From: Alphaproteobacteria bacterium LSUCC0396
GTDB taxonomy: Bacteria > Pseudomonadota > Alphaproteobacteria > Puniceispirillales > Puniceispirillaceae
Assembly (NCBI GenBank): GCA_041228345.1
Contig: CP166131.1
Span: 1,419,001-1,483,000, forward strand
DNA length: 64,000 bases
Direction: 5' to 3'
Shown here: piece by piece, positions 16,775 through 25,998 of the stretch
Numbering within the stretch: position 1 is the first letter of the stretch
How the letters are laid out: each line of letters begins with the position of its first letter
Position numbers and translations under genes: made by a program
The notes under the pieces: generated by a model
What the model was told of the DNA's origin: nothing
The model's database searches: none
What the model saw: the letters and a program-made list of their open reading frames with translations, nothing else

Positions 16775-17989
16775 TTACGTTATTTTTTCATCCTGACGCC
16801 GGGTCAATGGCAATTTCACTAACGTAAATATTGCCAACATCCCGCCCGGGATCATCACCATGAAAATGGCGTCACCAATCGGCATGAAATCGCCAAAAAA
16901 GCCAATCAATATGCCGCCCAGCGTCAAGCTGCCAAATGAAACGCTAGACCACCATGTCATCACCCGCGCCCGGTATGATTCGTCAACCTCTAGCTGGATT
17001 AGCGTCTGCGCACCAATGCCGGTCACTGTTGCCGTAAAGCCTGTCAGAACGAAGACAAAACTCATTGCGGCAATACCGCTGGTAAAATTAAGACCTGCCG
17101 TACCGATCAGGCCAACAGCAAGCATCGGCCATAGACACCGCTGAATGAAATCTGGCGCCAGCTTACCAAGCCCAATCCACCCCGAAGCCAATAGCGAGCC
17201 AACACCGGCAGCTGCGGTTGCAATCGCCAATGCCTGACTATCCCCACCCAGAATCTGACCGATGATCGCGGGTTGGATTTCCAGCACACCCCTTACGAAA
17301 AAGCTGTTTAGCGCAACGATACATAATGCGGTAAAAATAAGTGGTGTTTGCAACGCTACCTTGCCACCATCGCGCATCTTTTGAAAAAACCGGTCAGCAT
17401 TAGGCTTGGCTTTAACGCGCGGCTCCAGTGGCAATAACGCCAGCGCAATAATCAATGGCGCATAAAGGATCACCGCCAGACCAAATGTATTTGCAACCCC
17501 CAAGATCACAATCACAAAACCTGCCAAGCCCGGCCCCACAACGCGCGACATATTCCACGATACCGAATTCAGCCCAATGGCACTAGCCAGATATGGACGC
17601 GGCACCACGATCGAGATGAATACCAGCCGGATGGGGTGATGCACCGCGCTTAAAAGCCCAAGCGCTAGCGATGTTGCGATCAGCGTTTGAAGATTATGCA
17701 TCTCAAAGAATTGCAAGCCAAAGATCAGAAAACTGACCATCATCATCAGGATTTTTGTAATCAAAAACGCGCGCCGCATATCCCAGCTTTCGGCATAAAC
17801 AGCAATGAACGGCCCGATAATACCCACTGGTGCCATTAGTGCAATCGACACAAAGCTTGTCCAAAACGTGGATTCGGTAATTTGCCATGTCAACCAGCCA
17901 AGGCCTACTTTTTGAATCCATGTGCCAAGCAACGACAATGTATTCGTCAGAAAATAATAAAGAAAAGGCTTTACCGTTAACGCATTCAT
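16775..17989 (-). CDS. MFS transporter (MFS_3/EntS-like)
   Basis: Major facilitator of about 404 residues with roughly 12 hydrophobic segments. NTLSLLGTWIQKVGLGWLTWQITEST at the N-terminus and the SGPLGGxxxD-related loops mark the MFS_3 branch, which includes the enterobactin exporter EntS and related drug or siderophore exporters. No siderophore genes are nearby, so substrate is open. ATG 17989 is preferred over GTG 18001 because GGAAAAG lies just upstream of it. It follows the alpha/beta hydrolase gene within 25 bases on the same strand. Confidence 0.85.
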   Translation of the reverse strand: MNALTVKPFLYYFLTNTLSLLGTWIQKVGLGWLTWQITESTFWTSFVSIALMAPVGIIGPFIAVYAESWDMRRAFLITKILMMMVSFLIFGLQFFEMHNLQTLIATSLALGLLSAVHHPIRLVFISIVVPRPYLASAIGLNSVSWNMSRVVGPGLAGFVIVILGVANTFGLAVILYAPLIIALALLPLEPRVKAKPNADRFFQKMRDGGKVALQTPLIFTALCIVALNSFFVRGVLEIQPAIIGQILGGDSQALAIATAAAGVGSLLASGWIGLGKLAPDFIQRCLWPMLAVGLIGTAGLNFTSGIAAMSFVFVLTGFTATVTGIGAQTLIQLEVDESYRARVMTWWSSVSFGSLTLGGILIGFFGDFMPIGDAIFMVMIPGGMLAIFTLVKLPLTRRQDEKIT

Positions 17990-18012
17990 CTGCTTTTCCA
18001 CACCGGTAAGGG

Positions 18013-18870
18013 CTATGTCCTCAAAACGTCGGCGAGAAATTGCGTAATTGCCGCATTGAAACTGGGTGCATCTTCACAATAGGGCGCATGACCAACACCG
18101 GATAAAGGGAAATGGCGGGCTTGGGGCAGGCCGGCCTTCAATGCCGCGATGGCGTGCGGCGTCACCACAATATCATCTGATCCGGTAAAAATCGCCACTG
18201 GTGCCGCAATCTTTGCCAGCAGGTCAGTGGTGTCCAGATGATGCATCGCCAATCCACCAGCGCGAATTCCCTCAACCCTAATCTCACCCGCAATCACCGT
18301 CAGAAACTGCGCAATCTCGGGATCAATCTGACCAGCGAGCATATTGCCAACCCGCAGCGCCCCATACGCCGCATCATCCATGATTTCGCGCTGCTCAATC
18401 CGTTCAATCACCGCCGCCCCAAGCGGCGTTCCTGCCGGTTGCGCCCGCCCTTTATGCGTGCATGACAGGATCAGTGCTGCACATAATTGCGGATGCAAGG
18501 CGCCCAGCATCTGCGCCAGCATACCGCCCATTGAATGCCCAATAATGACCACCTTGTCGGTGACAAGGCTGCTGATTAATGCCGCAACTTCAGCCGCAAT
18601 CGTCGCCATATCACCTTCATAGGCGTGCGACTGGCCAAAACCGGGCGCATCTACAGCAATCACCTGATGGCCGGTAAAGTGGGCGAATTGACAGGCCCAG
18701 CTTTTACTACTGCCATTAAAGCCGTGCAGAAACACTAGCGTCGGACGCAAGCAATCCGAAAGTTCCGGCTGGTAACGGCGGTAAGAGGTTACGATGCCAG
18801 TTTTCTGATTGGAAAAAATTGAGATGGGCGGCAAAAAATCCATAAGCGTCTGATTTTGTTTAATAGACAT
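18013..18870 (-). CDS. alpha/beta-hydrolase
   Basis: Cytoplasmic hydrolase of 285 residues. The oxyanion-hole region PTLVFLHGFNGSSKSW, the nucleophile elbow IIGHSMGGMLAQ (Ser), an acid in FTGSDDIVV and the catalytic His in LSGVGHAPYCEDAP make a full triad. There is no signal peptide. It resembles esterase or carbon-carbon hydrolase members (for example MhpC or BioH types) but the substrate cannot be told. AGG four bases before the ATG supports 18870; an internal ATG at 18843 is an alternative. It is divergent from the dipeptide transporter operon. Confidence 0.85.
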   Translation of the reverse strand: MSIKQNQTLMDFLPPISIFSNQKTGIVTSYRRYQPELSDCLRPTLVFLHGFNGSSKSWACQFAHFTGHQVIAVDAPGFGQSHAYEGDMATIAAEVAALISSLVTDKVVIIGHSMGGMLAQMLGALHPQLCAALILSCTHKGRAQPAGTPLGAAVIERIEQREIMDDAAYGALRVGNMLAGQIDPEIAQFLTVIAGEIRVEGIRAGGLAMHHLDTTDLLAKIAAPVAIFTGSDDIVVTPHAIAALKAGLPQARHFPLSGVGHAPYCEDAPSFNAAITQFLADVLRT

Positions 18871-18990
18871 TAAACCTACACCTAAATTTAGTATTACATT
18901 TCATATGTAGACAAATATTTATCCATGTAACAGAATAATTTTAATCAGTACGAGACGACGCTGAAAAATATCACCGAAAGGGAGGGGTGT

Positions 18991-20565
18991 ATGAAACTTA
19001 GACATCTTGTGACAACTAGCATTGCAGCAATTGGTATATCCTTTGCGGCAAATGCCGCAGAATTACGTGTTGGCCTGCAATCAGAGCCAAGTTCAATCGA
19101 TCCGCATTATCATAATCTTGGCCCAAATAATGCTTTTGGAACCCATATTTTCAGCCATCTGGTTGGAAGTGATGAGAATCAACAGCATTACCCAGACCTT
19201 GCCGAGTCATGGAAGCCGATTAACGACACAACGTGGGAGTTCAAACTCAGAAAAAATGTTAAATGGCACGATGGCAGTCCATTTACCGCGGATGACGTGA
19301 TGTTCACAGTCGAGCGCGCACAAAATGTTCCAAACTCACCCTCAAGTTTTGTTACTTATTTAAAAGGCAAAACCTTTGAAAAGGTAGACAGTCATACAAT
19401 TCACATCAAAACGGCAAAGCCATATCCGCTGATGCCAAATGATATGACAACAGTTAAGATAGTATCAGCTAAAGCCGCAAAAGGCGCATCCACCGAAGAT
19501 TACAACAGTGGAAAAGCCGCCATTGGAACTGGCCCGTACAAATTTGTTGAGTGGGTGCCAGGCGATCGGATCGTATTAGAGAGGAATCCAGACTACTTTG
19601 GAACACAAGCAAAGTATGACAAGGTAACTTTTAAACCGATTAAGGCGGGCCCAGCTCGCATTTCAGCATTACTAGCCGGAGATGTTGATCTCATCGACAA
19701 TGTGCCGCCACTTGATGTTGCTCGGCTGAAAAAAGAGGACAGTGTTAAACTTAGCAGTGGCCCCTCAAACCGAGTGATCTATCTTCATATGGATCAATTT
19801 CGCGAGAACTCACCTCATATCACTGCTAAGGATGGCAGTCCGATCAAGAACCCGTTGATGGATGTTCGTGTTCGGAAGGCAATTTCAATGGCAATCAACC
19901 GTGATGCTATTGTTGACCGCGTCATGGAAGGTGTTGCCGTTCCTGCTGGCCAGTTGTTGCCGGCTGGTTTCCACGGTGTTTCAAACAAGATGAAGCCCAT
20001 GAAATACGATCCTGACGGTGCAAAGAAACTACTGGCCGATGCAGGTTATGGAGATGGTTTTAAAATGACAATCCATGGACCAAATGACCGGTATATCAAT
20101 GATGCGAAGATCGCTGAAGCAATCGCACAGATGATGAACCGGATTGGCATTGACGCAAGCGTCGAAACAATGACTAAAGCTGTCTACTTTGGGCGTGCAT
20201 CGAGGGGTGGCCCTGACAAATCACCAGAGTTTAGCTTTATGCTTCTTGGTTGGGGTGCTGGTTCTGGTGAGGCCTCATCGCCACTGAAAGCGCTATTACA
20301 TACATATGATAAGTCAAAAGGTATGGGTGCTGCAAACCGCGGACGTCACTCAGACACGAGGGTAGACGCTCTGGTGCAAAAGGCGTTGGCAACGGTTGAC
20401 TCGGACGCGAGAGGAAAGCTTCTTGCTGAGGCGACTGAAATCGCAGTTGGTGAAAACTTTGGGGTAATCCCACTTCATTATCAGGTGAATACTTGGGCTT
20501 CAAAAAAGGGCTCAAGTTACCAACCTCGGACCGATGAGCGGACAATCGTGATGGGCCTCAACTAG
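18991..20565 (+). CDS. peptide ABC transporter substrate-binding protein (SBP_bac_5)
   Basis: Periplasmic binding protein of 524 residues, family 5 (DppA/OppA/GsiB). Signal peptide MKLRHLVTTSIAAIGISFAANA cuts before AELRVGLQSEPSSIDPHY. The family motif AESWKPINDTTWEFKLRKNVKWHDGSPFTADDV and the lobe-II VRKAISMAINRDAIV are intact. GGGAGGGG before the ATG is a very strong ribosome site, fitting the high level needed of a binding protein. First gene of a five-gene operon; a stable hairpin separates it from the permeases. The downstream M20 and GGT-family genes suggest N-modified amino acids or gamma-glutamyl peptides as substrates, by context only. Confidence 0.93.
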   Translation: MKLRHLVTTSIAAIGISFAANAAELRVGLQSEPSSIDPHYHNLGPNNAFGTHIFSHLVGSDENQQHYPDLAESWKPINDTTWEFKLRKNVKWHDGSPFTADDVMFTVERAQNVPNSPSSFVTYLKGKTFEKVDSHTIHIKTAKPYPLMPNDMTTVKIVSAKAAKGASTEDYNSGKAAIGTGPYKFVEWVPGDRIVLERNPDYFGTQAKYDKVTFKPIKAGPARISALLAGDVDLIDNVPPLDVARLKKEDSVKLSSGPSNRVIYLHMDQFRENSPHITAKDGSPIKNPLMDVRVRKAISMAINRDAIVDRVMEGVAVPAGQLLPAGFHGVSNKMKPMKYDPDGAKKLLADAGYGDGFKMTIHGPNDRYINDAKIAEAIAQMMNRIGIDASVETMTKAVYFGRASRGGPDKSPEFSFMLLGWGAGSGEASSPLKALLHTYDKSKGMGAANRGRHSDTRVDALVQKALATVDSDARGKLLAEATEIAVGENFGVIPLHYQVNTWASKKGSSYQPRTDERTIVMGLN

Positions 20566-20587
20566 GACTTGCACAGAGACCTCTATA

Positions 20588-20628
20588 AATTGACCCATGC
20601 CGGTTTGATTGACCGGCATGGGTCAATT
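20588..20628 (+). promoter_or_regulatory. 17-bp perfect stem-loop between binding-protein and permease genes
   Basis: AATTGACCCATGCCGGT (20588-20604), a 7-base loop, and its exact reverse complement (20612-20628) form a strong hairpin. No U-run follows, so it is more likely an mRNA-stabilising processed end or partial attenuator that leaves more binding-protein message than permease message, as in many periplasmic transporter operons. The next start codon lies 21 bases beyond. Confidence 0.7.
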
Positions 20629-20649
20629 CCCCTACTCCGGAGAACTTAA

Positions 20650-21624
20650 ATGACAGCGTTCATCCTAAGGCGTTCCCTGCAAAGTGTTTTTGTCCTCTTT
20701 GTAATGTCTTTACTTGTTTTCATTGGGGTAAATCTAGTCGGAAACCCAGTCGACATGCTCATCAATCCAGAAGCAGACCAGGCTGAGATTGAGAGAGTAA
20801 TCCGAGATCTTGGGTTGGATCGACCTATTACAGAACAATACTGGTATTTTTTAGTTAACGCATTTCAGGGTGACCTCGGTAAATCTTTTGTTTTTGGTGA
20901 GCCTGCACTTAAGCTAATTATTCAGCGAATGCCTGCAACATTTGAGTTGGCTCTTTTTTCACTGTTGATCGCTATTGTTTTTGGAATTCCGCTTGGGGTC
21001 TATGCCGGCCTTAAGCCTAATAGCAAGATTAGCAAGACAATAATGGCAGGCTCTATTTTGGGCTTCTCAATGCCAACCTTTTGGGTTGGAATAATCTTAA
21101 TTATGTTTTTTGCTGTTCATTTGGGCTGGCTTCCATCCACTGGGCGTGGAGAGCTAGGCACATTTCTGGGAGTTACGAGTTCAATCTTCACAATAGATGG
21201 TCTCTCGCATATATTTTTACCCGCTTTTAATTTAGCGCTCTTCAAACTTTCGTCCGTGATCAGGCTGGCGCGTGCCGGGACTCGAGAAATCATACTTCAG
21301 GACTATATTAAATTCGCCAGAGCAAAGGGCTTATCCGAAAGCCGGGTTATTAATGTTCACCTTTTAAAAAACATCTTGATACCAATTGTAACTGTCATAG
21401 GTCTTGAATTCGGTTCCCTGATTGCCTTTTCGACAGTCACTGAAACAGTGTTTGCCTGGCCTGGAATGGGCAAGTTGATTATCGAAGCAATCTATAATCT
21501 CGATCGGCCAATCGTTGTCGCATACTTGATGATAATAGTATTCATTTTTGTCACCCTAAACCTTGTCGTCGATATCACATACTCATTCTTGGACCCGCGC
21601 GTCCGTATTAAGGGAGAGGCCTAA
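20650..21624 (+). CDS. peptide ABC transporter permease (DppB/OppB family)
   Basis: Inner-membrane permease of 324 residues with about six transmembrane helices. The N-terminal FILRRSLQSVFVLFVMSLLVFIGVNLVG and the LGLDRPITEQYWYFLVNAFQGDLGKSF segment are standard for the DppB group. The EAA coupling loop reads YIKFARAKGLSESRVINVHLLKNILIPIV near residue 220, which docks onto the ATPase subunits. GGAG lies 8-9 bases before the ATG. The stop overlaps the next start as TAATG. Confidence 0.95.
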   Translation: MTAFILRRSLQSVFVLFVMSLLVFIGVNLVGNPVDMLINPEADQAEIERVIRDLGLDRPITEQYWYFLVNAFQGDLGKSFVFGEPALKLIIQRMPATFELALFSLLIAIVFGIPLGVYAGLKPNSKISKTIMAGSILGFSMPTFWVGIILIMFFAVHLGWLPSTGRGELGTFLGVTSSIFTIDGLSHIFLPAFNLALFKLSSVIRLARAGTREIILQDYIKFARAKGLSESRVINVHLLKNILIPIVTVIGLEFGSLIAFSTVTETVFAWPGMGKLIIEAIYNLDRPIVVAYLMIIVFIFVTLNLVVDITYSFLDPRVRIKGEA

Positions 21625-22535
21625 TGGCGACAACTAATTCCAGCAACCTGAGTGAGCAAATGCCTGCTTCTGGATTCAAGAAATTCTGGGCAGACTATTC
21701 AGAAAGCCCGCTTGCAGTTGCTGCATTGATTGTCTTTCTGACCATTCTATTCATTGCTATTTTTGCACCTTTCATCTCACCAACAAATCCATATGACCTC
21801 GCTACCGTTGATATCATGAACAGTCGTTTGCCGCCGGGGTCGGAGGACTTTTCTGGTAACTTATTTATCCTCGGCACTGACGGCGCTGGGAGAGATATGC
21901 TGTCATCTATATTTTATGGACTAAGGGTTAGCCTTGGCGTTGGCGCATTCTCTGGTGTAGTCGCGCTGGTTTTTGGTGCGATAATGGGCCTTTCAGCAGC
22001 CTATTTTGGAGGTCGATACGAAACACTGGTAATGCGAGTGGTTGACATTCAACTAAGCTTTCCATCGATCCTTATGGCGCTGGTAATCTTGGCAATTTTT
22101 GGTAAAGGCGTTGAGAAGACTATAATAGCTCTAATTCTGGTGCAGTGGGCATATTACGCAAGGGCAGCGAGAGCAAGTGCACTTGTTGAAAAGAACAAAG
22201 AATATGTGGAAGCTGCAAAATGTTTAGCCCTAAGTGACAGGCGCATCATTCTCAGTCATATAACACCTAACTGTATGGCGCCATTGATTGTCGTCGGTAC
22301 TTTGCAAACCGCCCATGCAATTTCGCTCGAAGCCACCCTCAGTTTTCTGGGCCTTGGCCTACCAATTACTGAACCATCACTTGGGCTTTTGATTGGCAAT
22401 GGCTTTGAATACATGTACTCCGGAGACTATTGGATCAGTATTTTCCCAGGCGTTGCATTGTTGATTACGATTGTGTCGATCAATCTTGTTGGCGACCAGT
22501 TACGAGATATTTTCAACCCTCGCCTTCAGAGATAA
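21624..22535 (+). CDS. peptide ABC transporter permease (DppC/OppC family)
   Basis: Second permease, 303 residues, pairing with the DppB-type subunit. It has a cytoplasmic N-terminal tail of about 30 residues, a helix, then a periplasmic segment containing LPPGSEDFSGNLFILGTDGAGRDMLSSIFYGLRVSLGVG, the DppC-specific GTDxxGRD motif. The EAA loop is YVEAAKCLALSDRRIILSHITPNCMAPLIV. C-terminal FLGLGLPITEPSLGLLIGNG and INLVGDQLRDIFNPR are family hallmarks. Start overlaps the preceding stop by one base. Confidence 0.95.
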   Translation: MATTNSSNLSEQMPASGFKKFWADYSESPLAVAALIVFLTILFIAIFAPFISPTNPYDLATVDIMNSRLPPGSEDFSGNLFILGTDGAGRDMLSSIFYGLRVSLGVGAFSGVVALVFGAIMGLSAAYFGGRYETLVMRVVDIQLSFPSILMALVILAIFGKGVEKTIIALILVQWAYYARAARASALVEKNKEYVEAAKCLALSDRRIILSHITPNCMAPLIVVGTLQTAHAISLEATLSFLGLGLPITEPSLGLLIGNGFEYMYSGDYWISIFPGVALLITIVSINLVGDQLRDIFNPRLQR

Positions 22536-22541
22536 AGTTCG

Positions 22542-23522
22542 ATGACACCAATCCTTCAAATCAACGATTTAAAAACGCATTTCTTCACCAAGGCAGGTGT
22601 TCTGAAAGCAGTTGATGGTGTTAGCCTTGAAATCGGCGCTGGTGAAATCGTTGGCCTTGTTGGTGAATCTGGTTCAGGTAAATCAATAACTGGCTTTTCT
22701 ATAATTGGACTTGTCGATGCGCCTGGCCGTATTGTCGATGGGGAAATACTTTTTAAGGGTCAAAATCTGACTAATTTATCACCTCAAGAGATGCAGCAAT
22801 TTCGTGGCAATCGTGTTGCGATGATTTTTCAAGACCCAATGATGACACTAAATCCAGTTCTGCGTATTGAAACCCAGATGATCGAGGCTATTCAGGCACA
22901 TGACCCTTCGATTAGCCGGACCGATGCCCATGCGCGATCACGAGACGCACTTGGGCTTGTTGGGATTTCGTCACCTGAAGAGAGGATGCGTGCCTATCCA
23001 CACCAGTTTTCTGGTGGTATGCGACAGCGAGTATCGATTGCCATTGCCATGCTAAATAAGCCTGACCTGATTATTGCCGACGAGCCAACTACTGCTCTTG
23101 ATGTAACAATCCAAGGGCAGGTTATTCACGAAATGCAACGCCTTTGCCGTGAAACAAAGACGGCGCTGCTTTGGATTACTCATGACCTTGCTGTGGTCGC
23201 AGGTATTGCCGAGCGAATATGCGTAATGTACGCAGGACGTATCGTTGAACAGGGGTTAAATACCAAAGTAATTTCTAACCCAATACACCCGTATACGCGC
23301 GGCCTTCTTGGCAGTGTACCTGCACAAAATCGGCGCGGTGAACCGCTGCAGCAGATTGAAGGTATGGTTCCGTCCTTACTAAATCTCCCGGTAGGTTGTG
23401 CATTCCAAAATCGCTGTTCTTTATTGACTGAGCGCTGCAGCTTAACGCCGCCAGACGTCACCAAAACCGATGATGGGCGACTTGTACGTTGTTTTAACGT
23501 CACACAAGGAGATACCGCATGA
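22542..23522 (+). CDS. peptide ABC transporter ATPase (DppD/OppD family)
   Basis: Cytoplasmic ATP-binding subunit of 326 residues. Walker [19 protein letters not shown]-loop in [11 protein letters not shown], signature [14 protein letters not shown], Walker [13 protein letters not shown] and switch His in WITHDLAVV are all intact. The C-terminal oligopeptide-transporter domain with a cysteine cluster ([17 protein letters not shown]) can bind an iron-sulphur centre in relatives. It follows the DppC permease by 6 bases and overlaps the DppF gene by ATGA. Confidence 0.95.
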   Translation: MTPILQINDLKTHFFTKAGVLKAVDGVSLEIGAGEIVGLVGESGSGKSITGFSIIGLVDAPGRIVDGEILFKGQNLTNLSPQEMQQFRGNRVAMIFQDPMMTLNPVLRIETQMIEAIQAHDPSISRTDAHARSRDALGLVGISSPEERMRAYPHQFSGGMRQRVSIAIAMLNKPDLIIADEPTTALDVTIQGQVIHEMQRLCRETKTALLWITHDLAVVAGIAERICVMYAGRIVEQGLNTKVISNPIHPYTRGLLGSVPAQNRRGEPLQQIEGMVPSLLNLPVGCAFQNRCSLLTERCSLTPPDVTKTDDGRLVRCFNVTQGDTA

Positions 23523-24502
23523 AGCCGCTATTGACGGTATCGAACCTATCACGCGATTTTGTTAAATCACTCGATATGGTTGCAAAGATTTTGAACAAAT
23601 TAGGGCAGAACTATCGGGAGGAAATTGTCCACGCAGTTGATGACGTGTCTTTTGAGGTGTTTAGGGGCGAAATTGTCGGTGTTGTTGGCGAGTCGGGCTG
23701 TGGTAAGTCAACCCTTGGCAGAATGGTCGCCGGCATCCTACCGCCAACGAAGGGTAACGTTCAATTTGATAGCAGCCAGTCGCAAAACCAGTCGATCCCT
23801 GATGCTTTGCGTACGCAGATGATTTTTCAAGATCCTTTTTCATCTTTGAATCCTCGCAAACGTGTGATTGATATTGTTACCGAAGCGCCACTATACCACC
23901 AATTGATTACCCCAGCGCAAAAGCATGAATTTGCCGCCGAAGTTATGCACCGAGTTGGTTTGGATACCGAGGCGATGCGGCGCTATCCTCATCAGTTTTC
24001 TGGTGGCCAGCGCCAGCGCATCGGCATTGCCAGAGCACTTGCTGTCTCACCTGAGTTTTTAGTTTGCGACGAATCCATCGCCGCGCTGGATGTCTCAATT
24101 CAAGCGCAAATCCTAAATCTATTTGTGGCGCTAAAAGACCAGTTGGATCTGACCTACCTATTTATTAGCCATGATATAAGCGTCATTGAACATATATCAG
24201 ATCGAGTCATTGTGATGTATCTCGGGCGGATTGTCGAAACCGCGCCGATCCAGGCATTTGTCAAGAAACCAAACCATCCCTATACCCAAGCGCTGCTTGA
24301 GGGGGTGCCCCGCCTTGAAGTTGGTAAACGTCAGTATGAGCCGATTAGCGGCGAAATTCCGTCGCCCCTGTCACCACCAACGGGGTGTCATTTTCATCCA
24401 AGGTGCAAATTTGCAACGCCGCGTTGCAAGACAGAAAAACCGACCTTACGCGAGATTGCGCCACAGCATTTTTCTGCCTGTCATCTGAATGACGCGGGCT
24501 AA
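23519..24502 (+). CDS. peptide ABC transporter ATPase (DppF/OppF family)
   Basis: Second ATPase, 327 residues. Walker [21 protein letters not shown]-loop [14 protein letters not shown], signature [15 protein letters not shown], Walker [19 protein letters not shown] and [12 protein letters not shown] are present. The usual P of CDEP is S here (CDES), next to an intact catalytic Glu, so activity should be kept. The C-terminal cysteine cluster [15 protein letters not shown] completes the OppF domain. Last gene of the operon, converging on the M20 hydrolase gene at 24525 with only 22 bases between; no clear terminator is visible there. Confidence 0.95.
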   Translation: MKPLLTVSNLSRDFVKSLDMVAKILNKLGQNYREEIVHAVDDVSFEVFRGEIVGVVGESGCGKSTLGRMVAGILPPTKGNVQFDSSQSQNQSIPDALRTQMIFQDPFSSLNPRKRVIDIVTEAPLYHQLITPAQKHEFAAEVMHRVGLDTEAMRRYPHQFSGGQRQRIGIARALAVSPEFLVCDESIAALDVSIQAQILNLFVALKDQLDLTYLFISHDISVIEHISDRVIVMYLGRIVETAPIQAFVKKPNHPYTQALLEGVPRLEVGKRQYEPISGEIPSPLSPPTGCHFHPRCKFATPRCKTEKPTLREIAPQHFSACHLNDAG

Positions 24503-24524
24503 TAAAAATCGCTTAGCCTTATGT

Positions 24525-25805
24525 TTAGATCAAGCCCTTCGGGACAGATTGTTCGGCCAGTGCCAAAACTGACCGTACCAAAACCGCCGCGCCTCGAGCG
24601 ATTGAGTCTGCACTAGTAAATTCTTCCGGACAGTGGCTTAAACCGTCTTGGCAGGGGATAAAAATCATCGCTGCCGGCGCAAAGCGCGAGAGATGCGCCG
24701 TATCATGACCAGCACCGCTGGAGATCGGCATTGTGCCAAGGCCAAGCCGGGCTGATTGCTCCGCCAAGATCGAGATCAGTTTCCTATCCATTGGCGCGAC
24801 CGCGGCACCAGCAAGTTTGTCACGGCTGATTTTGCAATTTCTTTTCATGCTTGTCTGTTTGATCAGCTTATCGAGAGCCGCTTCAAACCGTAGCCGTGAA
24901 CGATCACTAGCAGAGCGCAAATCCAGCGTCATCTCGGCACGTCCAGGAACGATCGCCGCACCATTCGGAAAGATATCAATCTTACCAATGGTCGCGACAA
25001 AATGGTGATTATCCTCGGCTGCAATTCTACCAGCAAGGTCACTCACCGCCGTGATAATATCGGCAGCGGCAACAGCGGCATCGCGCCGCCCGTCCATTAA
25101 CGTCGTGCCGCTATGGCCAGCCTGTCCGGTTACGTTAATACCATAACGGTAAATGCTGGGGATTTCGGTAACGAGACCAATATCGACAGACCGTTCTTGC
25201 AAGGTTTTTGCCTGCTCGATATGAAGTTCAAAACAACCTAATATCTGATCCGCATCACCGCGCACACCGTCACTAGGTTTGCCGCTGCCGCCAATGCGCG
25301 CAATTTCAACGCCCAAACAGCGGCCATCTTGATCCGTTCGCCCCAGCATTTCAGCCGTGACCAAACCGGCCATATGACGGCTACCGAGGCAAGACGTGCC
25401 CCAGACATTCAGCTCTTCACCAAGAAAATCGACTATTTCCAGATCAAACGGTAGTGTAATGTCATGCTCGTTCAGATAATACACGATTTCCAGCGCAGCC
25501 AAAACACCAGCAATACCGTCGAACCGGCCACCGGCTGGCACCGTATCAATATGCGAACCAATGATCAGCTTTCTCCGCGGTTCTGCCCCATTGCCAGCGC
25601 GTATACCGATCAAACTGCCGCCAGCATCAATGTTGCAGACCAGCCCAGCCGCCTTGAATTGACCCTCAAGCCAGCGCCGCCCAGCATCAAATTCCGGGCT
25701 GAACACCAGCCGTGTATAAGGCCGGTCAGGTTCAGTCATTGCCGCCAGTTGATCGACCCCCGCCGCAATACGATCAGGCTTTGCATAGGTTACATAATCA
25801 TCCAT
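24525..25805 (-). CDS. M20 Zn-hydrolase, N-carbamoyl-amino-acid hydrolase / allantoate amidohydrolase type
   Basis: Metallo-amidase of 426 residues of the AllC / HyuC / beta-ureidopropionase branch. Metal-ligand motifs are GSHIDTVPAGGRFDGIAGVLAALE, FLGEELNVWGTSCLGSRHMAG and ELHIEQAKTLQ; the dimerisation domain contains the substrate contacts GHSGTTLMDGRRDA and SGAGHDTAHLSRFAPAAMIFIP near the C-terminus. These enzymes remove carbamoyl groups from amino acids or open allantoate. ATG 25805 is chosen over GTG 25808, with AGGA about 10 bases upstream. It converges on the peptide transporter operon and diverges from the next M20 gene. Substrate not determinable. Confidence 0.88.
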   Translation of the reverse strand: MDDYVTYAKPDRIAAGVDQLAAMTEPDRPYTRLVFSPEFDAGRRWLEGQFKAAGLVCNIDAGGSLIGIRAGNGAEPRRKLIIGSHIDTVPAGGRFDGIAGVLAALEIVYYLNEHDITLPFDLEIVDFLGEELNVWGTSCLGSRHMAGLVTAEMLGRTDQDGRCLGVEIARIGGSGKPSDGVRGDADQILGCFELHIEQAKTLQERSVDIGLVTEIPSIYRYGINVTGQAGHSGTTLMDGRRDAAVAAADIITAVSDLAGRIAAEDNHHFVATIGKIDIFPNGAAIVPGRAEMTLDLRSASDRSRLRFEAALDKLIKQTSMKRNCKISRDKLAGAAVAPMDRKLISILAEQSARLGLGTMPISSGAGHDTAHLSRFAPAAMIFIPCQDGLSHCPEEFTSADSIARGAAVLVRSVLALAEQSVPKGLI

Positions 25806-25998
25806 CACGGCTCTATCCTGTTCATGCCTTGCCTAAATTGCGACAACCCCAATTGCAAATATCACGGCTAATCCAAAGACCGTTCATGCCCGCCTTTCAA
25901 ATAGCTTGAAACCGGTGCTTGAGTTTGGCTTGCCTCGCCGTCTATAGTCGAACATGGCATAGGTTTTGGGTCATCAACAAGAGCTTTGGGAGATTGTT

